From: an uncultured Nioella sp.
GTDB lineage: Bacteria > Pseudomonadota > Alphaproteobacteria > Rhodobacterales > Rhodobacteraceae
Length of the DNA: 64,000 nt
Direction of reading: 5' to 3'
NCBI GenBank assembly: GCA_947498125.1
Contig: CANMJH010000002.1
Coordinates: 124,001 to 188,000 of the forward strand
In this document: piece by piece, positions 16,354 to 25,628 of the stretch
Numbering within the stretch: the first letter of the stretch is position 1
Layout of the letters: the number at the start of each line of letters is the position of its first letter
The notes under the pieces: generated by a model
What the model was told of the DNA's origin: nothing
The model's input: only the letters and a program-made list of their open reading frames with translations
Databases searched by the model: none
Position numbers and translations under genes: made by a program

Positions 16354-17496
16354 TTAGAAAAAGACGCGTTCGATGCTCCAGTAAAGACCGATTGCTGCGA
16401 TAACAGCCGAGGCCGGAACGGCGATCATTGGGCGGTACCAATCCTTTTTGCCAAACCACAGCCCGACAATGAGGAAAGCGGCAAGGATCACGGCCAGCTG
16501 GCCAACCTCCACCCCAACATTGAAGCCCAAGAGGCCCGCGATAAAGTGGCTGCCCAATCCGAAATCTTCCAACACAGACGCAAACCCTAGCCCGTGCAAA
16601 AGCCCGAAACCAAAAACCAGCGCGGTGCGGTTTCGCAAGTTGCCCCATCCAAGGATATTCTCAACCCCGACATAGACAATCGACAGAGCGATAAGTGGCT
16701 CAACTACTGATCCGGGGACCGTCACGATATCAAGGCTGGCTAGTGCCAGAGTAATTGTGTGGGCCACCGTAAAGGCGGTGACCTGACTGATGATCGGCCG
16801 GACCTTGAGTGCAAAAAAGAACAGGCCTAGGACAAACAAGATATGGTCCAGACCTTTGGGAATGATGTGATCAAACCCAACAAAGATGTAGCGCAGGAAT
16901 ACGGCACCCGAGCCCTCGGTCACGATCTCGCCGCGCGGCAAAGGTTCGGACAAGGCCCCGTCGATCAAGAAAGCCGAATAGGCGTCATCGCCGCCATTGG
17001 CCTGCCGGACAACCAAATCGCCATAAAGCGCTGCCCAACCGAATTGCACCGGGTCATCACCCTCGGGCAACATAGCCATCATCGTCAGGACAGAGGTTCG
17101 GGCCAGTTCAAAATCGCCAATCTCAGGGATTTCGGCGCTGACCAGCTCGGGCACGACCTGAGTACCTGCAACCTCAATGATGATCCGCTCTGAAAGGTTT
17201 GCCCATCTCAATTCAAGCTCGGCTTCCAGCTCATCGGGGGCAAGAGCACGCAAGCGGTTATATTCTTCTTCGCCATCCGCGCCGGTTGTTTCCGTTGAAG
17301 CGGCCAGATCAAGCTCGGCCAAAATAGATTCCAGCGACAGTTCCAGCTGGATTTCAACGTCCGTCATACCGACAGAGACATCCGCGATGCCGGGATCAAT
17401 CTCATGCGCTGCAACGCCAAAGGCCAGCATCACGAAAAGATAAATTGACAGGACGGCCCGCTGCGCCAAGTTTCTTAGGAATGAAAGTGAGGTCAT
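16354..17496 (-). CDS. HupE/UreJ-family membrane protein
   Basis: A 380-residue inner-membrane protein. A signal-like helix (VLSIYLFVMLAFGVAAHEID) precedes a periplasmic domain of about 170 residues. The C-terminal half is HupE/UreJ-like: GFDHIIPKGLDHILFVLGLFF carries the histidines likely to bind metal, and VTAFTVAHTITLALASLD plus GFGLLHGLGFASVL complete the family pattern. HupE proteins take up nickel or cobalt, but this extended subclass may use another substrate. Its start lies one base from the start of the divergent DUF4198 gene, so both are probably expressed from overlapping promoters and act together in metal handling. Confidence 0.82.
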   Translation of the reverse strand: MTSLSFLRNLAQRAVLSIYLFVMLAFGVAAHEIDPGIADVSVGMTDVEIQLELSLESILAELDLAASTETTGADGEEEYNRLRALAPDELEAELELRWANLSERIIIEVAGTQVVPELVSAEIPEIGDFELARTSVLTMMAMLPEGDDPVQFGWAALYGDLVVRQANGGDDAYSAFLIDGALSEPLPRGEIVTEGSGAVFLRYIFVGFDHIIPKGLDHILFVLGLFFFALKVRPIISQVTAFTVAHTITLALASLDIVTVPGSVVEPLIALSIVYVGVENILGWGNLRNRTALVFGFGLLHGLGFASVLEDFGLGSHFIAGLLGFNVGVEVGQLAVILAAFLIVGLWFGKKDWYRPMIAVPASAVIAAIGLYWSIERVFF

Positions 17497-17497
17497 A

Positions 17498-18310
17498 ATG
17501 CCAATTCGGATTCTTAAATGCGTTGCCGTTACTCTAGCGTCCCTATCGGCGATGCCAAGCCTTGCCCATGAGTTTTGGGTGGAGCCAGAGGAGTTTTTCG
17601 TTCAGCCAGACGAAGTCGCATTGGCCGCGCTACGCGTTGGTCAGGAGTTCAACGGGGCATCTATGGTCTATCTCTCTCGGAACTTTACGAGATTTGATTT
17701 TGCGCTTGGAGATGATGTTCAGCCAGTAGAAGGTGAAACGGCGCAGCGGCCTGCCTTTCAAGTTGAGATGGCAGGCGAGGGGCTGGGCATTATCCTGCAC
17801 GAAACCCGGATCAGCACGCTAGATTACGACGAGTGGGATCGGTTTTTGGCTTTTGCCGAACATAAGGATTTTGGCGATATCGAACCAATTCATCTGGCCC
17901 GCGGCCTGCCCCTTACCGATTTCACCGAAAGCTATTCAAGGCATGTCAAAAGCCTGATTGCCGTGGGGAACGGCGCCGGCGAGGACCGTGAATTTGGATT
18001 GGTGACGGAATTTGTGGCACTGGCCAATCCCTACACTGATGATCTGACCGACGGGATGCCGGTTCAGCTCTATTTTGACGGGATGACTTTTGCCGACCGA
18101 CAGGTCGAACTGTTTGATCGCGCCCCAGATGGGGATGTCACAATCACCCTGCATCGGACAAATGAAGAGGGTATCGCCCTGCTACCGGTCGAACCTGGAC
18201 ATATCTATATGGCCGATGCCGTAACGCTGGCCCCTGTTGAGCCGATCGAGGCTGGGCCGGTCTGGCATACTTTCTGGGCCAATCTGACCTTTATGGTGCC
18301 AGAAGAATAA
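17498..18310 (+). CDS. DUF4198-type periplasmic protein
   Basis: A 270-residue exported protein with an N-terminal signal (LKCVAVTLASLSAMPSLAHE) and an immediate HEFWVEPEEF motif that is characteristic of DUF4198 proteins. The C-terminus ends in GPVWHTFWANLTFMVP, as expected for the family. These proteins lie next to metal permeases and TonB-dependent transporters and are believed to help in periplasmic metal (nickel or cobalt) delivery. The divergent HupE-type gene is one base away, supporting a joint function. GTGAGG nine bases upstream serves as ribosome-binding site. Confidence 0.8.
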   Translation: MPIRILKCVAVTLASLSAMPSLAHEFWVEPEEFFVQPDEVALAALRVGQEFNGASMVYLSRNFTRFDFALGDDVQPVEGETAQRPAFQVEMAGEGLGIILHETRISTLDYDEWDRFLAFAEHKDFGDIEPIHLARGLPLTDFTESYSRHVKSLIAVGNGAGEDREFGLVTEFVALANPYTDDLTDGMPVQLYFDGMTFADRQVELFDRAPDGDVTITLHRTNEEGIALLPVEPGHIYMADAVTLAPVEPIEAGPVWHTFWANLTFMVPEE

Positions 18311-18328
18311 GGGGCCATCTTGTCCTTT

Positions 18329-18355
18329 GGCCCGGTTCGGGATATGTGCCGGGCC
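18329..18355 (+). promoter_or_regulatory. Hairpin in leuD 5' leader
   Basis: GGCCCGG ... CCGGGCC, a perfect seven-pair stem with a 13-base loop, ends five bases before the leuD ribosome-binding site AAGGAG. It has no T tract, so it is more likely an RNA-stabilising or translational control element than a terminator. Confidence 0.4.
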
Positions 18356-18376
18356 AAGCCAAGGAGACTCCCGCAG

Positions 18377-18982
18377 ATGGACAAGTTCACGACACTGACC
18401 GGCACCGCCGCCCCCCTGCCCCTGATCAACATCGATACCGATATGATCATCCCAAAGCAGTTCTTGAAAACAATCAAGCGCTCGGGTTTGGGCGTGAACC
18501 TGTTTGACGAAATGCGCTTTGACGATAACGGCGACGAGATTGCGGATTTCGTTCTGAACAAGCCAGCTTATCGCGATGCGCAGATCATTGTCGCCGGCGA
18601 CAATTTCGGCTGTGGGTCATCGCGCGAGCATGCGCCTTGGGCGCTTTTGGATTTCGGCATTCGCTGCGTGATCTCGACCAGCTTCGCGGATATTTTTTAT
18701 AATAACTGCTTTAAGAACGGCATTTTGCCCATCGTTCTGCCGCAGGAAGATGTCGACAAACTGATGGATGACGCCGGGCGCGGCGCCAATGCGACCCTGA
18801 CTGTCGATCTGGAAAACCAAACCATCAAAGGCCCTGATGGCGGCGAGATCGCTTTTGAAGTTGATGCGTTCAAAAAGCACTGCCTTCTGAATGGTCTCGA
18901 CGATATTGGCCAGACGATGGAAAAAGTTGCCTCAATCGATGCGTTCGAAACGCAGGCCGAACAGGCGCGCCCTTGGGTCTAA
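18377..18982 (+). CDS. leuD: 3-isopropylmalate dehydratase small subunit
   Basis: LeuD forms the swivelling small domain of isopropylmalate isomerase with LeuC. The 201-residue length is normal. Family marks are [19 protein letters not shown], the [17 protein letters not shown] loop that orders the active site, and [23 protein letters not shown] supports the ATG at 18377; a longer frame starting at 18320 is less likely because it includes the leader hairpin. The subunit partner leuC is 7.4 kb upstream with eight unrelated genes between them. Confidence 0.96.
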   Translation: MDKFTTLTGTAAPLPLINIDTDMIIPKQFLKTIKRSGLGVNLFDEMRFDDNGDEIADFVLNKPAYRDAQIIVAGDNFGCGSSREHAPWALLDFGIRCVISTSFADIFYNNCFKNGILPIVLPQEDVDKLMDDAGRGANATLTVDLENQTIKGPDGGEIAFEVDAFKKHCLLNGLDDIGQTMEKVASIDAFETQAEQARPWV

Positions 18983-19004
18983 CCCATATGTGATCCACAA
19001 GATC

Positions 19005-19038
19005 TAGCCCCTCGGTAGCGCCGGGGGGCTTTGCTTTT
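19005..19038 (+). terminator. Rho-independent terminator of leuD
   Basis: AGCCCC(TCGG) ... (CCGG)GGGGCT stem followed by TTGCTTTTT, beginning 23 bases after the leuD stop. Confidence 0.85.
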
Positions 19039-19236
19039 TGGGGGGTGATGCAGGGCTGCGACAGTTTCTTGGTTAATTGCCGAAGAGGATTCCCTCAAGA
19101 GAGTCAGGGGGTTGCGAAATGTGGCGAATGTAGGCAAGATCAAGGCAAATGAGGCAATCCGATGGCAAATCGGGTCAAAAACATGGTCAAAGACCCATAA
19201 AAAACAAGGGTCAGCCAGGTTAAGGGTAAACAGGCA

Positions 19237-20079
19237 GTGATCTCACAGCTCATCAGTGCTGTGGTACGAGCGATCCTTGTGATGATCGTGATTTCCACAC
19301 CAGCTTTGCTACTTCCGGTTGTTTCGCCGGATGGGCCGCAGGTCGTTATGCTTGTCGCATTGGCCGGAGCTGTTTTCACGTTCTCGGAATACTCCTCGAC
19401 TTATCCGGGCTTGATCGAGTTTCGCGACGCACCGCCTTTTAATCGCGTCCGGATCATTTGCCTGTTCATCACGCTCTTCGCACTTAGTCTGATTGTGGCG
19501 CCGCCTTCTCAGTCGGGATCACTTGCCATTATCCTAAATGCTTCCGGCCTTGTGATTGCCCATGCCCTCGACTTTTCACTCAGCCCGATTTGGCTGCTGG
19601 GCCGGCTTTTGCCGGACGGAAATACATCTACTGAACTAACGATGCTGCGCGCGCTTGGCGGCATGAGCTTTCTGATTGGGCTTGTGACACTCGGTGTCTT
19701 TGCCATCTTGATGCGCGTACATGGCTGGCCCAATCGCCAAATGCAGTTCAATGTTTGGGTTAACTTGCCGACATTTGATCCAACTGCAGGCGGCGATGTC
19801 GTCACCCGTTTGGTCCGTGATGCCCGCATTAACTATATTTTAGGCTTTGTGACCCCATTCCTGTTCCCTATTCTGGCGGCAAAGGGTGTCACGCATGTCG
19901 GTCATTCGGCCGCGACCTCGCCGCAGCTTTTGGTTTGGATGGTCGCATTATGGAGCTTCCTTCCCGTTTCGCTTTTCATGCGCGGTATGGCAATGGCCCG
20001 GATCGCGTCGATGATTGTCGAACGGCGCAAACAATTGGTCCACGACGCCGACGAAGCCGCCGCCCTGCAGCCTATCTGA
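19237..20079 (+). CDS. Polytopic membrane protein of unknown function
   Basis: A 280-residue integral membrane protein with about seven hydrophobic segments: an N-terminal pair around VIVISTPALLLPVV, then ICLFITLFALSLIVAP, and later FLIGLVTLGVFAILM and LLVWMVALWSFLPVSLF. It starts with GTG. The C-terminal tail is charged (MIVERRKQLVHDADEA). It has no motif I recognise as a known transporter or enzyme. Its stop overlaps the probable start of the exonuclease-like gene downstream, which suggests translational coupling and a joint function. Confidence 0.72.
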   Translation: MISQLISAVVRAILVMIVISTPALLLPVVSPDGPQVVMLVALAGAVFTFSEYSSTYPGLIEFRDAPPFNRVRIICLFITLFALSLIVAPPSQSGSLAIILNASGLVIAHALDFSLSPIWLLGRLLPDGNTSTELTMLRALGGMSFLIGLVTLGVFAILMRVHGWPNRQMQFNVWVNLPTFDPTAGGDVVTRLVRDARINYILGFVTPFLFPILAAKGVTHVGHSAATSPQLLVWMVALWSFLPVSLFMRGMAMARIASMIVERRKQLVHDADEAAALQPI

Positions 20080-21131
20080 ACACTGCTGTTTTTGTAGTGG
20101 TCTGCGCGGCAATCACGTCGCCTGCGCAAGCAGACACGTTGCGCATTGCCACCTATCACACTGAACTGGAACGCAACGGCCCCGGGGTTTTCCTCCGCGA
20201 TCTGCTAAGGGGCGAGGATGCCCATATCACCTCGGTCCAAGCTGTCATTGCAGAGGCCGCGCCGGATATCCTGCTGCTGCAAGGAATGGATTACGACCTT
20301 TATGGCCACGCGTTGCGGGTTTTTGCGGATGGTTTAGACGAGCGCGGCCAAAACTATCCCTACCAACTGGCGCTTTTGCCAAATGCGGGAATGGCGACGG
20401 GGTTGGATATCGACGGAAATGGACGGCTGAACGAGGCGCGCGATGCGCAAGGGTTTGGGCTTTTCTCCGGCAATGGCGGCATGGCGATCCTGTCGCGATA
20501 TCCGATCCTCGAAGATAGGGTTCTTGATCACTCGGCATTTCTTTGGCGTGACTTGCCGGGCGGCGAGGCTGATTTGGTTCTGACGCCCGAGGTGGCGGCC
20601 ATTCAAAGGCTGGCCAGCGTCGCCGCTTGGGAAGTGCCGATTGGTACAGGCGGCGGCTCTCTGACGTTGTTGGTGATGCACGCTAGCCCGCCAGTTTTTG
20701 ACGGGCCGGAGGATCGAAACGGGCGTCGTAATCAGGATGAGCTGCGGTTTTTCCTTGAACGGATCAACGGCTGGGGCCCGCAAGGCGCGTCTGCACTTAG
20801 GGGCCCCTTTGCGCTTATGGGCAATTTCAATGCCGATCCGGTTGATGGAGAGGCAAGACGAGATGTGTTGGCCGCCGTGCTGACCCATCCGGCCCTGCAA
20901 GACCCCGCACCGGAAAGCGCGCAGGCCGCCGCGCTTGGCGATGCCACTGATACGGTTGACTGGGACGACCCGGTGCCTGGAAATCTGCGGGTAAGTTACG
21001 TCCTGCCCTCGTCGGAATTGGTGGTTATGGATGCCGGCGTGACGTGGCCCGAGGATTCAAGTGGCGAGGCTGGCTCGCGCCATGGGCTTGTCTGGGTTGA
21101 CCTGATGGTTGAGGGCACAGGCGATAGCTGA
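20076..21131 (+). CDS. Secreted endonuclease/exonuclease/phosphatase-fold protein
   Basis: A protein with an EEP (DNase I-like) domain: DTLRIATYHTELERNGPG at the start of the domain, VIAEAAPDILLLQGMDYD, FSGNGGMAILSRYPI, FALMGNFNADPVDG and SRHGLVWVDLMV. These contain the Asp/Asn/His residues expected at the metal site. It has a secretion signal (TAVFVVVCAAITSPAQA). The start is uncertain: CTG at 20076 gives a normal signal peptide and overlaps the previous stop. ATG at 19935 is possible but would overlap the upstream gene by 145 bases in another frame. Substrate unknown; nuclease or phosphodiesterase. The 3' end overlaps the convergent gene by 75 bases. Confidence 0.82.
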   Translation: MNTAVFVVVCAAITSPAQADTLRIATYHTELERNGPGVFLRDLLRGEDAHITSVQAVIAEAAPDILLLQGMDYDLYGHALRVFADGLDERGQNYPYQLALLPNAGMATGLDIDGNGRLNEARDAQGFGLFSGNGGMAILSRYPILEDRVLDHSAFLWRDLPGGEADLVLTPEVAAIQRLASVAAWEVPIGTGGGSLTLLVMHASPPVFDGPEDRNGRRNQDELRFFLERINGWGPQGASALRGPFALMGNFNADPVDGEARRDVLAAVLTHPALQDPAPESAQAAALGDATDTVDWDDPVPGNLRVSYVLPSSELVVMDAGVTWPEDSSGEAGSRHGLVWVDLMVEGTGDS

Positions 21132-21959
21132 CGCCACGCGTGTCTGCGGGCGACCCGGCAAAATCCCGTCCAACGCGGCCCCATCAAGCGCATGGGGCGT
21201 ATCCCAAAGATAACGCATTTCAAGAATATGCCGCGCCTCTTTCCAAAATGGGCGGGCCAGATGAATGGGCAGCCAGTTCATACGTTTTAGCTGCATCGAA
21301 CGACCCAAAGCCCGCGCGCATTCTTCATTCAGCTCTTCGCCAGTCAGCGTAAAGCCGGGAAAGGCCAGATCGGTATAGACCGGCAATTCATGACGTTTTT
21401 CGGCCAGCATCACCATTGTGCGGGTCAGATCGGGCAGCCACGCCCAGGCATGGGGGACATCAGTGCGACCGGGATAGCTGAGCACGCCTTTGGCGGCCTT
21501 TTTGGCAATGATCATATCGAACCAGTTGCCCGAGGGTTGATCATCAAGAAAATCACCCGCTCTGAGAAGGATGGTTTTCACACCTGCCTGCCGAAAGGCA
21601 CCCTCGAGTTGAATGCGCAATTGTCCAAGTGGGTTGGTGGCGCGATGCGGCGTGTCGGGGCCAATTCGGGCGGGCATGCCGTCGCCGAACACATAGACAT
21701 TGCCGGGAATGATCACGGTGGCGCCGCTGGATTTTGCTGCGGCGATGACCTGCCGGATTAGTTTAGGTTGTTCGCTAGCCCATGCACCATAGGGCATATT
21801 CCAGCCGTAAAAGATGACGTCAGCACCTTTTGCGGCCTGCATCAGATCATCGGTCTTGCGGTTAAAGCTTCGGGTTTGCCACCCGGCAGCAGAAAAAGCG
21901 GTTTTCGCGTGACGGCCGCAGCGGCCAGAGGCACCGAGGATAAGGACGGTTTGGGTCAT
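21057..21959 (-). CDS. NAD(P)-binding epimerase/reductase-like protein
   Basis: A Rossmann-fold protein of 300 residues: TVLILGASGRCGRHAKTAF is the nucleotide-binding loop. GNVYVFGDG and LLRAGDFLDD are typical of atypical SDR/NmrA-like reductases. The catalytic Tyr-x3-Lys is not clear, so enzymatic or redox-sensing roles are both open. The gene is divergent from a LysR-type regulator starting 90 bases away, which probably controls it. Its end overlaps the convergent exonuclease-like gene by 75 bases. Confidence 0.78.
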   Translation of the reverse strand: MTQTVLILGASGRCGRHAKTAFSAAGWQTRSFNRKTDDLMQAAKGADVIFYGWNMPYGAWASEQPKLIRQVIAAAKSSGATVIIPGNVYVFGDGMPARIGPDTPHRATNPLGQLRIQLEGAFRQAGVKTILLRAGDFLDDQPSGNWFDMIIAKKAAKGVLSYPGRTDVPHAWAWLPDLTRTMVMLAEKRHELPVYTDLAFPGFTLTGEELNEECARALGRSMQLKRMNWLPIHLARPFWKEARHILEMRYLWDTPHALDGAALDGILPGRPQTRVASAIACALNHQVNPDKPMARASLAT

Positions 21960-22049
21960 TTTGCTCTCCTGATCATTGTTGACCCAAGGTATCCATTCGA
22001 ATTTTATAGGGATATTGCCCCAAATTGATTATCTGGTATTCATTATTGA

Positions 22050-22937
22050 ATGGATAGTGATCTTGACTGGACCCTTCTGCGGGCTTTTCTGGCGGTAGCT
22101 GAGGCGGGTTCGCTGTCTGGCGCGGCCCGCGCTTTGCAACAGAGTCAACCGACGCTTGGACGGCACATTCGAACCTTGGAGGCGAAAACCGGCGGGCCGT
22201 TATTTGAACGCCATGCCCGCGGTTTGACCTTAAGCGATTTAGGGCAAAGCCTGTTGCCGGGCGCGCAGGCCATGCAGGCCGGCGCAAAGCAGATTGAGCT
22301 TGCCGCCGCAGGAGAGGATATGCGCGCCGCCGGTCCGGTGCGGATCACGGCCAGCGTTTATATCTCGGTCTACCTGTTGCCGCCGATATTGGCAGGGCTT
22401 CGGCAAAGCGATCCTGAGATCGAACTGGAGCTTGTGCCCTCGGACCGCAGCGAAAACTTGTTGTTTCACGAGGCAGATATCGCCCTGAGGATGTACCGGC
22501 CCGAGCAGCTTGATATGATCACCCGGAAGTTGGGCGATCTGCCCCTTGGCTTTTATGCGACGCCTGACTATCTGGCCCGGCGCGGCACACCCAAAGGGTT
22601 TCATGAGCTGAAAGACCATGACGTGGTTGGCTATGATCGGGATGACCGTATCCTGAAAGGTTTTCGCGCGGCGGGGTTTGAGGTAAGCCGCGATTGGTTT
22701 TCCACGCGAACCGACAATCAGGTGGCCTATTGGGAGTTAACCTGTGCCGGCGCGGGGATCGGGCTTGGGCAAATGGCCGTTGGCGCGCGTGACCCGCGCG
22801 TGCGTCAAATCTTGCAGGATGCGGCCCTGCCCGCTTTGCCTGTCTGGCTGACCGCGCATGAGCATCTGCGCCATACCCCGCGGGTGGCGCGGGTTTGGGA
22901 TGCCCTGTCAGCAGGGCTGCGACCCCTGCTTTCTTGA
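22050..22937 (+). CDS. LysR-family transcriptional regulator
   Basis: A 295-residue LysR protein: N-terminal winged helix (LDWTLLRAFLAVAEAGSLSG, then ALQQSQPTLGRHIRTLEAKTG) and a C-terminal periplasmic-binding-like effector domain starting about residue 90. The 90-base gap to the divergent epimerase-like gene is the expected place for its operator. leuB follows 58 bases downstream, but leuB probably has its own start signals. The effector is unknown. Confidence 0.87.
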   Translation: MDSDLDWTLLRAFLAVAEAGSLSGAARALQQSQPTLGRHIRTLEAKTGGPLFERHARGLTLSDLGQSLLPGAQAMQAGAKQIELAAAGEDMRAAGPVRITASVYISVYLLPPILAGLRQSDPEIELELVPSDRSENLLFHEADIALRMYRPEQLDMITRKLGDLPLGFYATPDYLARRGTPKGFHELKDHDVVGYDRDDRILKGFRAAGFEVSRDWFSTRTDNQVAYWELTCAGAGIGLGQMAVGARDPRVRQILQDAALPALPVWLTAHEHLRHTPRVARVWDALSAGLRPLLS

Positions 22938-22995
22938 CGATCCAGACCTGAGGATATAGGCGAAGCCAACCCTATTTTCCAAGGACGGATGTGAC

Positions 22996-24099
22996 ATGAG
23001 CAACCCTACGCTTCTTATTTTGCCCGGCGACGGCATTGGCCCCGAGGTCATGACCGAAGTTCGTAAGATCATCGACTGGTACGGCGCCAAGCGCGATCTG
23101 GCATTTGATGTCAGCGAGGACCTTGTAGGCGGCGCCGCTTATGACAAGCATGGCGTGCCACTTGCCGATGAAACCATGGCCAAAGCGCAAGAAGTTGACG
23201 CGGTCCTTTTGGGTGCCGTTGGCGGCCCGGCCTATGACGATCTGGACTTTAGTGTAAAGCCCGAGCGCGGCCTGCTGCGCCTGCGCAAAGAGATGGATCT
23301 CTTTGCCAATTTGCGCCCCGCCCAGTGCTTTGACGCGCTTGCCGATTTCAGCTCGCTCAAAAGCGAGCTGGTTGCAGGGCTCGATATTATGATCGTGCGC
23401 GAACTGACAAGCGGCGTTTACTTTGGTGAGCCACGCGGCATTTTCGAAGAAGGCAATGAACGTGTGGGCATCAACACCCAACGCTACACCGAAAGCGAGA
23501 TCGAACGCGGCGCACGTGCGGCCTTTGAACTGGCGATGAAGCGCGACAAAAAACTGTGCTCGATGGAAAAAGCCAACGTGATGGAATCTGGCATTCTGTG
23601 GCGCGAAGTGACAACTCGCGTCGCTGCTGACTACCCCGAAGTTGAGCTGAGCCACATGTATGCCGATAACGGCGCGATGCAGCTGGTGCGCGCGCCCAAA
23701 CAGTTTGACGTGATCTACACGGACAACCTCTTTGGCGACATCCTGTCGGATTGCGCGGCGATGCTGACCGGCTCGCTTGGTATGCTGCCCTCGGCCAGCC
23801 TAGGCGCGCCCATGGCCAATGGCCGCCCTAAGGCGATGTATGAACCGGTTCATGGCTCGGCCCCTGACATCACCGGTCAAGGCAAGGCCAACCCCATTGC
23901 CTGTATCCTCAGCTTTGCTATGGCGCTGCGCTATTCCTTTGACCAAGGCGATGAAGCCACCCGACTGGAAGACGCGATCGAGGCGGTGCTGGCAGATGGC
24001 GTGCGCACGGCGGATCTGTTGGCCGGTGAGGGTGTAAGCCCCGTCAGCACTGCGCAAATGGGCGACGCGATTATCGCCAAGCTGGACGCGAGCCTGTAA
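22996..24099 (+). CDS. leuB: 3-isopropylmalate dehydrogenase
   Basis: LeuB oxidatively decarboxylates 3-isopropylmalate with NAD to 2-oxoisocaproate. The 367-residue length is typical. [17 protein letters not shown] opens the protein, [16 protein letters not shown] contains substrate-binding arginines, and the signature [20 protein letters not shown] near residue 245-265 carries the metal-binding aspartates. [20 protein letters not shown] is the NAD-binding loop. leuB lies 4 kb downstream of leuD on the same strand, with a membrane protein, an exonuclease, an epimerase-like gene and a LysR gene between them. Confidence 0.96.
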   Translation: MSNPTLLILPGDGIGPEVMTEVRKIIDWYGAKRDLAFDVSEDLVGGAAYDKHGVPLADETMAKAQEVDAVLLGAVGGPAYDDLDFSVKPERGLLRLRKEMDLFANLRPAQCFDALADFSSLKSELVAGLDIMIVRELTSGVYFGEPRGIFEEGNERVGINTQRYTESEIERGARAAFELAMKRDKKLCSMEKANVMESGILWREVTTRVAADYPEVELSHMYADNGAMQLVRAPKQFDVIYTDNLFGDILSDCAAMLTGSLGMLPSASLGAPMANGRPKAMYEPVHGSAPDITGQGKANPIACILSFAMALRYSFDQGDEATRLEDAIEAVLADGVRTADLLAGEGVSPVSTAQMGDAIIAKLDASL

Positions 24100-24166
24100 A
24101 CTAGGCTCGACTGGAAAACCTTATCTGGATTAGGCTGAAGCCATATTTCAGATAAGGACCTTTTCG

Positions 24167-24562
24167 ATGAAGACGTTTTCAATGATCACTGCTGCGGCCA
24201 TTTTGGCCGCAACATCCCTTTCGGCCCAACAGGTCGAAATTTTACCCGGTTATTCTGATTTTCGCGCACCCGAGGCCATGGTGCTAGAGCGCCCGATGGA
24301 TCTGGTGTCAGATTGGGTGGCGGGGTTTCCAGAATCGCCCGAGGGGCGCCCGCATTTGACGCTAAATGCAGAGCTTGCCGATAGCGGCCTGCTGGTAATC
24401 GAAATCACCGAATTTAACCTGTTAGACGATTCCGTTGCGTCTGTTCAAAGACGCTATGAACTAAGCCCGGCTGAGGCCGGTTGGCATTTGGTGGCATTTG
24501 GGCACCGGCAGCAATGTTATCGTGGCAGCGACGGGGAATGGCAGGCAGATCCCTGCCTATAA
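24167..24562 (+). CDS. Small secreted protein of unknown function
   Basis: A 131-residue exported protein. It has a signal peptide (FSMITAAAILAATSLSA), then a compact domain with the C-terminal cysteine pair HRQQCYRGS and QADPC, suggesting one disulfide bond. It resembles small periplasmic proteins of unknown role found in this bacterial family. It follows leuB by 67 bases with its own AAGGA; whether it shares the leuB transcript is unclear. Confidence 0.7.
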   Translation: MKTFSMITAAAILAATSLSAQQVEILPGYSDFRAPEAMVLERPMDLVSDWVAGFPESPEGRPHLTLNAELADSGLLVIEITEFNLLDDSVASVQRRYELSPAEAGWHLVAFGHRQQCYRGSDGEWQADPCL

Positions 24563-24662
24563 TTGGGCCAAGGCGACGGGGCGCGGCCGATTTCTAAGGT
24601 CGCCCCCCTTGTATTGGCGTCAAAGATTGGGCCAGTAGTCCTTACGCCAAAGGATCAATACG

Positions 24663-25628
24663 ATGACAGACCAGCCCCAATCCAGCGCCCTGCGTGGTGC
24701 GATTTACGCATTGCTGGCATTCGCTGCCTTTTCCAGCCACGACGTGGTCGTCAAGATATTGGGAGCGACCTACAGCCCATTCCAAATTATCTTTTTCACA
24801 GTTCTTTTTGGCTTCCCGGTTCTGACCATCATGATGATAGCCGACAAGCAGGGCGGATCTATGCGCCCGGTGATGCCGTGGTGGACGGCGGCGCGGACCC
24901 TTGCCAATACGTTGGCGGCGGGATGTGTCTTCTTTGCGTTCTCACAGCTCCCGCTGACGCAAGTGTATCCGATCCTGTTTGCGACACCGCTTTTGGTAAC
25001 GGTACTGGCAATCCCCATGCTGGGTGAGCGTGTGGGCATTCACCGGATCAGCGCCGTATTGGTTGGTTTGGTTGGGGTTGTTGTCGTCATGCAGCCCGGA
25101 CAGGCGGAGCTAACACTAGCGCATGCTGCTGCACTAGTTGGGGCCATTGCCGGCGCGTTTGCGTCTATCATCATGCGCAAGATCGGATCACGGGAACGCG
25201 TGGTCGTTGTCCAGCTATATCCTTTGATCGTGAATTTCGTGCTGATGGGCGCGCTATTGCCCTTTGTTTATGTCCCGGTCGAGCTGATTGATATGGCGGC
25301 CAATGCCGTGGCCGCGGCGCTTGCTCTGGCGGCAACCGGGTTCCTGTTTCTCGCCTATCGGTCGGCCCCAGCAGTCATCGTTGCCCCAATGCAGTATTCC
25401 CAGATCATCTGGGCCAGCATTTTCGGAGTATTGATATTTGGCGAAACCCTTGAGCGTGTGACGATTTACGGAACCGCGATCATCATCCTATCGGGTCTTT
25501 ATATCGTCTTGCGGGAAGACAAAAAGCCCGGCTCGACACAGCCTGTGCTGCGAACCAGATCTCGGGCTGCGACGCCCGGCGCGCCGCGACTTGCACCTTG
25601 GCTGCACCGCAAAAGGGATAAGAAATGA
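24663..25628 (+). CDS. DMT-superfamily permease, start of the pseudaminic acid operon
   Basis: A 321-residue EamA-type permease with ten hydrophobic segments and a basic, proline-rich tail (RTRSRAATPGAPRLAPWLHR). AFAAFSSHDVVVKILGATYSPF marks the first helix and VYPILFATPLLVTVLAIPMLGE the fourth. AAAGGA precedes the ATG. Its stop overlaps the start of the next gene by four bases, so it belongs to the plus-strand sugar operon. A role in exporting a precursor or in metabolite balance is a guess; it may be a passenger. Confidence 0.82.
   Translation: MTDQPQSSALRGAIYALLAFAAFSSHDVVVKILGATYSPFQIIFFTVLFGFPVLTIMMIADKQGGSMRPVMPWWTAARTLANTLAAGCVFFAFSQLPLTQVYPILFATPLLVTVLAIPMLGERVGIHRISAVLVGLVGVVVVMQPGQAELTLAHAAALVGAIAGAFASIIMRKIGSRERVVVVQLYPLIVNFVLMGALLPFVYVPVELIDMAANAVAAALALAATGFLFLAYRSAPAVIVAPMQYSQIIWASIFGVLIFGETLERVTIYGTAIIILSGLYIVLREDKKPGSTQPVLRTRSRAATPGAPRLAPWLHRKRDKK

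Noticed and set aside
22972-23655. 227-codon open frame antisense to leuB
   Set aside because: Fully covered by leuB, whose catalytic and cofactor motifs are intact.
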